Assembly (NCBI GenBank): GCA_037074615.1
Contig: CM073550.1
Coordinates: forward strand, 11,054,001 to 11,118,000
Reading direction: 5' to 3'
DNA: 64,000 nt
Source: Leucaena leucocephala
Taxonomy: Eukaryota > Streptophyta > Magnoliopsida > Fabales > Fabaceae
The notes beneath the pieces are model-generated. The model searched no databases. It had not been told where the DNA came from and saw only the letters and a list, made by a program, of their open reading frames with translations. A program made the position numbers and the translations under genes. Below are positions 55,606 to 64,000 of the stretch, one piece after another (positions within the stretch are counted from its first letter, which is position 1; every line of letters begins with the position of its first letter).

Positions 55606-56135
55606 AGAATTGATAAAGCGAGCTAAAAATGGGTTAGTATTTTACTAGCCCGTATAGCTGGCAGGTTGACTCATTTTTAAGCGGGCTAGCTTACCAGCCT
55701 ATGTTTTTAAATTATTAATATTATTATTTATTTTATCCAAATATTACTTTAAATACTCTTATTATTGAAGACTAATAAAGATAATTACTTATTTATTAAT
55801 ATGTGTTGATATATTATAATTGATTAATATTAGTTAATGTTTATTTAGATTTATAGTTATAAAATTTAATTTTTTTATATAAAAAATAGGAATTTTTAAT
55901 AGTATAATATTAATAATTTTTTGATTATACTAATATAATATTAAAAATTTTATTAGTATTTTAAAAGTTTAGAAATAATTTTATAAAAATATTAAAAATT
56001 AAAAAACAGGTGAGCCGCAGGCTAGCCTATCCCAAAATAGGTCAGACTCGAGTTAGCAAAATATTAGCCCATTTGCAATCTGTCCCCTCGTAGCCTGCCA
56101 AAATGGGCCAACCCATTTCCCAGGTCCACATGATA
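55606..56135. mobile_element. hAT-like non-autonomous element, copy 2
   Basis: GC-patterned ends (GGGTTAGTATTTTACTAGCC, GCGGGCTAGCTTACCAGCC on the left; GCCGCAGGCTAGCC, GTAGCCTGCCAAAATGGGCC on the right) surround an extremely AT-rich core, as in the element inside the F-box pseudogene. The boundaries are approximate. Confidence 0.58.
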
Positions 56136-56799
56136 AGCACAGAATGTAGACACCAATAAGATCTCAGAAAATTTTGTTAAGAAATCAGTTGCGAATAATA
56201 ATTCAGACGGTAGTAATATGAAAGTTTCAAGTGCAAATTATAAGACTTAATTATCATTAATTTCTTATTTGCAATTATAATTTTTGTATTTATAACTAAG
56301 CTTGCCAAACTCAATGAGTTTAAACAAACTATTGATAAACACGTAAATTTGGATTGTAAACTCAAATAGTTTATAAGATTTTATTTTACTAATAAATAAC
56401 TATTAAAAGTGTCCGATTAAATAATTAAAATATAAAAGATTATCAACAATTTAATTTAAATTTATTTTAAATATAAATAATTAAAATTAAATCCATCCAC
56501 ATTATAATTTATTATATTTAGTAAAAAAAATTTATAAAATTCATCTTTGAAGTTACTAAATATAGGCTAGCATGAGTTTAAAAGCGAGCTTATATAAGAA
56601 ATATAAAAAAATAAACTTGATTATTGAACTCGTAAGTTTAATCAAATTTACTATTAATATGAGCTTAAATACAAATTAACATATTTTTTGTAAGGTAAAA
56701 ATATAAAGATTTTGAAAACAATGTTGTAATTATGTAAATCAATATTTACTATTTTTAATAAAAAAATTTAGAGACGTAATTGTCATTGTCCCTCCTGAG

Positions 56800-56833
<34 letters not shown>

Positions 56834-56839
56834 GGAAAA
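56136..56839. other. AT-rich spacer with (TA)15 microsatellite
   Basis: A TA run spans 56802-56831. No gene was found. Confidence 0.5.
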
Positions 56840-57070
56840 TCAAATGGATACCTGGCAACGTCCGAAACATAAACAAATAGCAAGTCTCTGACAGTTTCTT
56901 GGTCCTTCACGCATTAAGAATATTTGAAAACTTGCAACAAATAATCTTGCAGCACCTTGCTTACACAAACTTTACAAGTTATAGCAAACAAATTTGTTTA
57001 TTGATAAACATCTTTTCTAACTGAGTAGTTTATACAGTTGGAAAAAGATAGCTACAATAACGAACAAACG
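56840..57070 (+). repeat. Distal upstream module of PR-1 gene C
   Basis: GTGGAAAATCAAATGGATAC near 56833, CCTTCACGCATTAAGA near 56904 and TTTTCTAACTGAGTAGTTTA near 57012 correspond to the module near 42240-42380 and at 8990-9115. Confidence 0.6.
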
Positions 57071-57179
57071 TCTTGTCTAGCTACACACTCAAGAAAATTC
57101 TTATATTAATGACAATAAAAAAAAGAGAGAGATTGATTTAGTTTCTTAATTATTTCTCTATGCATTATTATGGTTATGT

Positions 57180-57575
57180 TTTGAAATTAAAATTTCCTTA
57201 TCCAACCATAATTACTATAGTTCTTAACTATTTATTAATATTTTTTTCTTTACAAATTAGGATCTCTTCCCTATAAATTCTAGATAAGGGGCCTCTAGTA
57301 CCCCACTTCTAATATCCTTTATAATGCCTGAACTACTCAAATATCTATTTCTTTTTTTTTTATTGATCATTATCAATATATTTAAAATAAGTGATATTTT
57401 GATATCTTTTAAATTTTTTATAATTTATTTTTTTAAAAAAAGAATAAATTATGGGGTTTTGACTTTTTTTTAAAATTTATATTTCCTTCACTTCTTATCC
57501 AACCCTAATAAGCAATTCTTAACTTTTTATTAACATTTTTTTCTTTACTAATTGGGGTCTCTTCCCTATAAATCC
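57180..57575 (+). promoter_or_regulatory. Duplicated core promoter upstream of PR-1 gene C
   Basis: Two copies of the proximal block plus TATA box lie about 290 bases apart. The first is TTATCCAACCATAATTAC (57199), TTTATTAATATTTTTTTC, CTTCCCTATAAATTC (57266). The second is CTTATCCAACCCTAATAAGC (57495), TTATTAACATTTTTTTC, CTTCCCTATAAATCC (57561). The second is adjacent to the gene (ATG 57630), with an unusual run of nine or ten C after the TATA box. Confidence 0.7.
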
Positions 57576-57629
57576 CCCCCCCCAAATGCCTACCATTTCT
57601 TCATCAAATACTTCATGCAATAAGAAACA

Positions 57630-58115
57630 ATGGAGTTATCATCCAAGCTTTTATTTTCATTCTTCTTCTTCTTCTTCTTTCTCTTTCCTTTTATAGGTTA
57701 TGCTCAAGATTCACCACAAGACTATGTGGATGCCCACAACGCAGCAAGATCGCAAGTGGGCGTTCCTAACATAGCTTGGGATGATACTGTAGCTGCTTAT
57801 GCACAGAGCTATGCTAACAAACACCAGGTTGACTGCCAGCTGGTACACTCCGGTGGCCAGTACGGTGAGAACCTAGCTGGAGGAACAGGGGACCTGAGCG
57901 GGACGGACGCCGTGAAGCTGTGGGTGGACGAGAAGGCGAACTATGACTACGGCAGCAACTCATGCACTGGCGGGGAGTGTGGGCACTACACTCAGGTGGT
58001 GTGGAACACCTCGGTTCGCCTAGGTTGTGCTAAAGTGAAGTGTGACAATGGAGGAACTTTCATTGGCTGCAACTATGATCCTGCTGGTAACATCGTTGGA
58101 CAAAGACCTTACTGA
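57630..58115 (+). CDS. PR1: Pathogenesis-related protein 1 (PR-1), gene C
   Basis: Intronless, 161 codons. The signal peptide spans residues 1-25 (MELSSKLLFS, seven consecutive Phe encoded by a TTC repeat, ending GYA before Q26). The CAP domain has six mature-chain cysteines, CGHYTQVVW, and the ending CNYDPAGNIVGQRPY, whose last 11 residues fit the CAPE pattern. It differs from genes A and B in a shorter loop before GENLAGGTGD (A and B have GENLAWSSGD) and in CTGGECGH instead of CAAGKQCGH or CAAGQQCGH. The 43-kb pseudogene shares its NIVGQRPY ending. It has its own duplicated promoter. Expected to be a secreted defence protein; intact. Regulation by salicylate is family knowledge, not shown here. 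Confidence 0.95.
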   Translation: MELSSKLLFSFFFFFFFLFPFIGYAQDSPQDYVDAHNAARSQVGVPNIAWDDTVAAYAQSYANKHQVDCQLVHSGGQYGENLAGGTGDLSGTDAVKLWVDEKANYDYGSNSCTGGECGHYTQVVWNTSVRLGCAKVKCDNGGTFIGCNYDPAGNIVGQRPY

Positions 58116-58330
58116 TGACGAAGGAAAGGAATTAATTTGTATTAATCACTGTGTCAAGATCATTATACGCTAGTGCCATGGTATGATAATAATATGAATA
58201 AATTTGAAGTAATTTTGTGTGTCAAAGTATTCTTGTTTATTATATATGTTCTTTCATGTTCTTTCATGTCTAGAGAAAGCTTTTGTTTACCTTCTTTGTG
58301 AACAGTTAAAAGTGTGGACCGTTAAAATAA
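58116..58330. other. 3' UTR and downstream spacer of PR-1 gene C
   Basis: GAATAAATTTGAAGTAATTT near 58196 parallels gene A's GAAATAAATTTAGAGTAATT near 10391. It probably holds the polyadenylation signal. Confidence 0.5.
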
Positions 58331-58720
58331 ATGAGTTACGATTACATATTATCCTGAAGGTGTAATCCTCAACAATACAAAAACCACTCATCCATAGGTT
58401 CAACTGGCGACATGCGACTATTTGGAGAGTGTTTAATTTCTGGGGAGTACCACTTTATTGTGGTTCTAGTCGCTGCACTTGGGGAGGCATTCTAACTCCT
58501 AGGTGTTTAGGGTTACTCCTGAGGGTAATAGAAGGCTCGCCCTACCCGACATTGGTATTTCCTAAAAGGAAGGGAGACTTCACCCTACTCTTAGATCATG
58601 GGTGAGTCCAACCTCTTTCTAAAATTTTTTATACAAAAAAAAAAATACTACCTCTCCTACCATTCTTTTTCTCAAGTTGGGAGCTGAGACTCACCAAGGC
58701 TAGTATATATATCTAGTTAT
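58331..58720. other. Unidentified GC-richer island
   Basis: About 390 bases of clearly less AT-biased DNA (CTCCTAGGTGTTTAGGGTTA, GGCTCGCCCTACCCGACATT, GAGACTTCACCCTACTC) sit between AT-rich flanks. No long frame and no terminal repeats were found. It could be a transposon fragment. Confidence 0.4.
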
Positions 58721-59939
58721 ATAAATTATTTATAAAGATATTTATAGATCACCTACTAATAAAGAATTTATATTGTAGTTTATGATCCAATTTCTTACTA
58801 TTACCAATTGTACCAACCTTTATTGTTCTTGTAATAGGTGATAATTAATAACTTTAGATAGTTTAAGAAACTCAATTAAAAGTAGTTAATATTGTGGTAA
58901 AATTTTAAAATTAATCTCAATAAAATTATTAAATCAAATTCGAGTATTGTTAAGTCTAATTGAAAAATTTTCTTTTAAAAAAAGGTGTTTTATACACTCC
59001 CAATTTGAGATTTTGTATTTAAGCCATTATAACTCTTTTCTCTACGGTCCTAGCTTGCTTGGCATGTTAATAAATATTTTAATAACAAGTCACATGACAA
59101 ATAATATCGATCGTCTTTAAATATCAAAGATTAACTAAATTTAAGTTGAAAATAAAATTTTGCATAAGAATTTCGTAAGGAAAAATTATACAAAAAATTA
59201 AATACTAATATGTCTAAAAGAATTCAATTTTTCACAAGTTTTACTTCTATATAACACAACAACTTGACTTATAAATACGAAAGTTTAACTTGTAAACATA
59301 AATTTGTAAATTTCAATTGTAAATGACGTGACTCAACTTATAAATATGTAATTTTGTCTTTGAAATATGAAATTCTTGGGATCTATCTGTATTTATTTAT
59401 TTTCTTCTCCTCTCTCAATGTTGATTAGAATATGTGACATGGGGAAGGATCTTTATCCCTATAACCACATGAATATTGACCCTGTATTTATTTATTTTTT
59501 CTTGAAACATATGGATAATTTTCCCATCCATTTCGTTACTCTTCCAAAAGCAAGACATCCAATAAAATGTATATATGCCAGATATGATCCGTTTTGATTT
59601 CGTCATTTCTGATTTCTTATTGAAAGAGAAATAAGTAAGAAAATGAGAGACATGGCAATACATTAATGGAAATAATACAAACATTACGTACTAGAGCGAT
59701 GGCCAAGACAAGAAAACAAAAAGAAGATGACAATATCGGAAGACATAAAAATATAAAAATAGTTTGGAAATTTATCTACGTAAAGCTATAATTATTGGTT
59801 GTTGATCAATATATATAATCAATATCAATATTCAATTAAAATTGAATGCAACCCGATGATGAATCCCTATTTTATCATATTATTTTCTATCTATTTCAGG
59901 GGATTTATCATGATTAATAGATATTATTATAATAATTAT
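58721..59939. other. AT-rich intergenic region
   Basis: No gene was found. Overlapping frames of 76-89 codons near 59367-59684 lie on opposite strands, lack family features and are not called. Confidence 0.4.
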
Positions 59940-62900
59940 GGTTATTTTGTGCCTTAGTTGACTATATGAATTAAATAACTAAAAAGGTCATTTCCGTGTA
60001 TTTTTACTAATTTTATTATCACTCTGGTATGCACAAAGATATTTTGGTCTAGATACAGGCAACATATCTCACAGATTGAATATCCAAGGGAAATTTAATT
60101 CAAATTACAAGAAAAGAGGAGCCAATCACAAGTCAAGATTCAAAGCAAGAGGATAAATATTAATTATATCTTATCTCTGATTCCTTATATTATATCATAT
60201 ATCATTTGAATTGATTCAAAGATAATTTATCAATATCTAACATTTGAATCTAATTAAAGGATAATGATAAATATGTTATCCTTTCTTATTTTCCTATTAA
60301 TTGTTTTATCTCTTTTATTCTATTACTTTTTTATTTGAATTATTTATATGATATTTGAGTTTAAAAATATTATCTCTGGAGATATTAGAAAATATGACAG
60401 CTTGAAAGGATATTGAAGATAAATAGAGATTATCATTATCTTTTGAAGAGCCAATCAATGAAGAGACCTACATCAAACAGGATTCACCCCTAAAGGCTAT
60501 ATAAAGGACCCCAAGGCTCCTCCATTCAACACACCAACTCACTCCACACATCTCTTCTATTCTCAAAGCCAACTTGGCATTCCTTCACCCACCATCTCTT
60601 CTTCATCTTTTTGCTTTCTTTCCACATCCAATGGTGTCATCTAGCCCCATGAGTGGCTTGTTGGAAATCGTGCCCTAGGGGTCAATCATTGTCTTATGAA
60701 CATTATTGATTTATGAACTTATTAATTGAGTTATCATATTATTTGCATGTTTACTATGATGATCATCCTTGGATAATTCATGATATTATCCTAAATGTCC
60801 CTGGTCGATCATCTATGCGGGAGAACAGATGAAATAAGACCAGTATGACTTTGAAGATATATAGAGATATAAATCAAAGTCATAAGCACATGTAAGAGTA
60901 CAAGGTGCTGGACCGACCCGCTATGAGAGAACTGCATAGGTAACGTCATAAGCTTCTCTCATATACAAACCATGTCAATACGCCCTTTGACCTGAGATCA
61001 TCATGGATTCCTACATGACAAAACGCTCAACTTTGACCTAGTCAAAAGTCACTTTTGACCGAGTGATCATAAAGACTATGTTCGGCCTTAGTGGTTTTTC
61101 ATGCGGAGGAATGTGAATGGTCAAGATGGAATTTGTCCCTCACATTTGTAGAGAGATATTACTGGGCCCCTCGATGAGTGAGTCTGAGAAATGTATGGCC
61201 ATACTGTAATGAAAAGGTAGTTCCATTTCTATAGTTAGACTACTCAGGGATCGAGAAAGTAACGGTCAGGAATAGGAGGATGACATTATCCATGCCTCAT
61301 CCATGAACAAAATATCACGTGACAGAAGGGACATAATATGGTTGTATAAAAGGTTACATCGTTTATCGATCCTCATATGATTTGGGTAGTCGTTATGTCT
61401 TGCTAGAGACCGCTTGCGACTTATGGGCTAGTATAGCAAATGGCCCACTGCCAACTTCATATGGGCCTACAGGGTCGCACACAAAATAGCCCAACACGAG
61501 CTATGATGTCCAGATTCATTGAATCTAAGACATGTCCAGATTCAATGAATGATCCAGGATAGATGTATATATATTTATTTATATTTATATTCGTATATAT
61601 ATATATAAATTCATATATATACATTATATGTATATATGAGATTTAATTTATAAGGATAAATTAAATCTCTATCATGTTTGAAATTCGAAATTCAAATTGA
61701 TAGGATATCTCATATAAGAGATATTTATAAGATTTAATTTATAAGGATAAATTAAATCTTTATCATGTTTGAAATTCGAAATTCAAATTGATAGGATATC
61801 TCATATAAGAGATATTTATAAGATTTAATTTATAAGGATAAATTAAATCTCTATCACGTTTGAAATTCGAAATTCAAATTGATAGGATATCTCAAATTTG
61901 ATTTATGAGAATAAATCAAAAATAGTTCAGTCTCATCTTTATTTAAAATTAAATAAATGGGTAATTAAATCTGTGGGACGGATTTGATATTATTTATTTA
62001 ATTAGTTTCTTATAAAATTATACAATATATGATATTGTATTAATTTTGGAATTAATATAAGATTAACTCTAAAAATCCAATTCGGTTGACAGAGAAAAAA
62101 CGCATAGCATCCTATATATCTGATTTTAGGAGCTGCGTTTTGTACAGAGAAACATATAGAACATAGAAAGGCCGAAGGGGACTCTGCAAAAGGTTTGCAG
62201 ATAAGAAACTGCCGAAATAGAGACGGAGAGGACGAACTCTTGAGAAAGCCCTGGAGGGACAAGAGACGCTAGCACGTCGTTCGTGGTTGGAACGCTGTTC
62301 GTGTGGATACCAGTAGAGGAAGTCGACCTGAGTCGTCGACTTCTTGTGATCAGAAAGGGAGCACGAGCCGCAGAGAGAAGCTGTGAACGTCGTGACCGAA
62401 AGCTGTGGAAGTCGCTGAGGCACACTAAGGGTAATACTTCTTTCTACTTGACTTAAACACATACGGTAGATCCTGGCAAGGAATGGAAACATTTTTAAAT
62501 TAATTTCCGCTGCGTGTCTTCCAATTCCTTACATGGCTAGTCCTCCCTTGTTCTTGAGGATGGATGTCTAAGGCTTGAGTTCATTGTGCTAAATGTTAAG
62601 AGTTATACTATTTATTTCGTTTGATCTTTGTTTTCTATGCAATTTTATGATTTCCTAGATTTAGGTTTTGAAAATTGTATAGGTTGACCTAGGATTTCGG
62701 TAGAGATACCTTGTGATCAAACCTTTGTGTTTTGCTATTCAAGTTATGATTAGAGTTTTCCATTTCATATCTTTTGCTTCCTCATATAGCTATGCATATC
62801 TTCTCTTGCATGATTATGTTTAGATTAATATGTATAGGTATATTTAGGGTTTCGATTGAATACCCATGGTTGAGGACTAATCATATATTGTTGATCGATT

Positions 62901-63310
62901 CACATGCTAAGTGGTACTTTTAAATAATCATCTTTGATGCAATTATATACTAGATCTAGGTATGATTGTTGATTTTATGATTATGACTAAGACGATTGTC
63001 TAAGGTTCTATATAATATGACTTAGTATATATAACTATTATAACTCTGATATTATTTTGAACAATGATAGCCAACATCATTCATCCTTGGGAATGTTCGA
63101 CTTACAAGTAATCGTGTCATTTAACTCTTTTACTTTCTTACAATCATCACTTTAATTTAACTGAATATTCTTCTCTACCCATATTTATTCCTTAATCACT
63201 TTAATTAATCATAATCAAGCTATGCATTGACTCCGCCTTGAGATCGACCTAGGGTTAGCTCCTATACACATAGGGTTAAAATTAGTAATTAATTTGAGCG
63301 CTAACAACAA
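59940..63310 (+). mobile_element. LTR-like block (possibly Ty3/gypsy), interrupted by a solo LTR
   Basis: The left part ends in a promoter-like CTATATAAAG at 60498, then GACCCCAAGGCTCCTCCATT and a pyrimidine-rich leader. The right part resumes after the nested LTR (TAGTCCTCCCTTGTTCTTGA) and continues to GAGCGCTAACAACA near 63310. This order (TATA, leader, long AT-rich downstream part) resembles LTRs of large plant Ty3/gypsy elements. The outer boundaries are not proven and no coding region is in the window. Confidence 0.4.
60659..62533 (+). mobile_element. Solo LTR, second copy of the family at 20819-22710, opposite orientation
   Basis: 1875 bp, TG/CA ends (TGTTGGAAATCGTGCCC to AATTCCTTACA), with a perfect 5-bp target duplication TGGCT at 60654-60658 and 62534-62538. 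It is collinear with the reverse complement of 20819-22710 and highly similar by eye, including the tandem 90-bp AT-rich units (about 61640-61900). No partner LTR or internal region is present. Confidence 0.93.
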
Positions 63311-63389
63311 GCGACATCACCCGAATAGTTCACCAGTTATGAATTCATGACGACTCATCTAGTTAGGGTTAAAAATAAGTGACAATCTT

Positions 63390-64000
63390 TTTTTTCAAGC
63401 TTTTTGTTATAAAAATAAGAAAGTGAGAGAGTAGAAAGAATAACAAGACAAGAATTTTGAGATGAGAGAAATGGAAGGACAAGAGAGAATTTCTTATATG
63501 GTTGTATATTCACTTATCCAAATGCCTTCTACATAGCCACTATTTATAGGTCACACCCATTAAAAACTAAACATAAGGTTATAAAATATTAAAAAGGAAT
63601 AAAATGCCATAAACCATAAGAAACCCCTCTCAAGTCATTCATTGAGGAAGTTATAGTTTTATGGCATAAAGGGAAGAAAGAATCCTAAGAGGAATCTCAA
63701 GAGGTATAAGTTTTATGAACATCCACATATGCAAGAATATTTATAACACTCCCCCTTAGATGTCCATGACAGATATTATGCCTCATTAAAACCTTACTAG
63801 AAAAAAACCCATTGGGACAAAAACCTAGTGAAGGAAAAAGAGTACACAATATTTATTTAGGTTATCTTATCAAATACTTTTTCAGGAAAACCCAATGAAA
63901 AACAAAATCTTTAAAATGAAGAGTACATCAAGTACTTGTTTACTCCCCCTGATGACGTTGTCAATTTATGTCTTTGAATCTGCGCATTCCAATACCATAC
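63390..64000 (-). mobile_element. Probable copia-type LTR, minus strand, cut by the window edge
   Basis: On the minus strand a TATA box (CCTATAAATA at 63541-63550) is followed by a pyrimidine-rich leader. Upstream of it (63740-63900 on the plus strand) are ACTCCCCCTTAGATGTCCAT, CCTCATTAAAACCTTACTAG, CCCATTGGGACAAAAACC and GTGAAGGAAAAAGAGTACA. I recall these strings from plant retrotransposon LTRs. The right end is outside the window. Confidence 0.5.

Noticed and set aside
59367..59684. Frames of 76 and 89 codons on opposite strands
   Set aside because: They overlap each other, are AT-rich, and show no signal, domain or codon pattern.

Overview
The window is nuclear DNA of a flowering plant, most likely a eudicot. 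The evidence is three intronless pathogenesis-related protein 1 (PR-1) genes, strongly AT-rich intergenic DNA, a degraded F-box gene of the plant FBA type, and many nested plant-type transposons (Ty3/gypsy chromovirus, solo LTRs, CACTA, Mutator-like, MITEs). I cannot name the species. No bacterial, organellar, CRISPR, rRNA or convincing tRNA feature was seen. The only genes that look intact and functional are the three PR-1 genes. Nearly everything else is mobile DNA or relics.

Layout. 0-2.1 kb: a decayed CACTA transposase gene (TNPD type, DUF4218/DUF4216 part) and a MITE. 2.1-9 kb: AT-rich intergenic DNA with diverged repeats, a tiny PR-1 relic at 5.9 kb, a GC-richer inverted-repeat element at 6.6-7.0 kb, and duplicated PR-1 spacer DNA. 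9.5-10.4 kb: PR-1 gene A. 12.6-14.3 kb: an F-box/FBA pseudogene split by a hAT-like non-autonomous element. 14.36-31.47 kb: a nest of LTR retrotransposons. An old 4.5-kb LTR (14358-31471) is interrupted by a 12.55-kb minus-strand Ty3/gypsy chromovirus (14394-26948, target duplication GGCAT), and that is interrupted by a solo LTR (20819-22710, target duplication CTCTA).

31.6-42.1 kb: a CACTA-type terminus, a TA-flanked MITE, a strip of PR-1 spacer DNA, then a degenerate autonomous-type CACTA element with three reading-frame remnants (a small coiled-coil ORF, a TNPD transposase, and a TNPA-like protein with a Ulp1-like tail). A 2.4-kb solo LTR sits inside the small ORF. 42.1-58.2 kb: the second half of the PR-1 cluster, with a 3'-half PR-1 pseudogene at 43 kb, PR-1 gene B at 47 kb and PR-1 gene C at 57.6 kb. 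A 4.26-kb Mutator-like element with a 9-bp target duplication lies downstream of gene B and carries a head-to-head inverted minisatellite. A fold-back element and a second hAT-like element lie upstream of gene C. 58.3-64 kb: an unidentified stretch, then an LTR-like block interrupted by a second solo LTR of the family seen at 20.8 kb but inverted (60659-62533, target duplication TGGCT), and the edge of a probable copia-type LTR on the minus strand.

How it fits together. This is a birth-and-death PR-1 tandem array: three live genes and at least two dead copies share spacer blocks, so the repeating unit was several kilobases and included promoter and 3' DNA. Transposons later forced the copies apart. 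All three live genes keep a signal peptide, six mature-chain cysteines, the CAP signature motifs and an uncut C-terminal CAPE-type peptide. They are therefore predicted to make secreted defence proteins that could also release a peptide signal. All coordinates, repeat boundaries and similarity statements come from reading by eye, not from alignment software.
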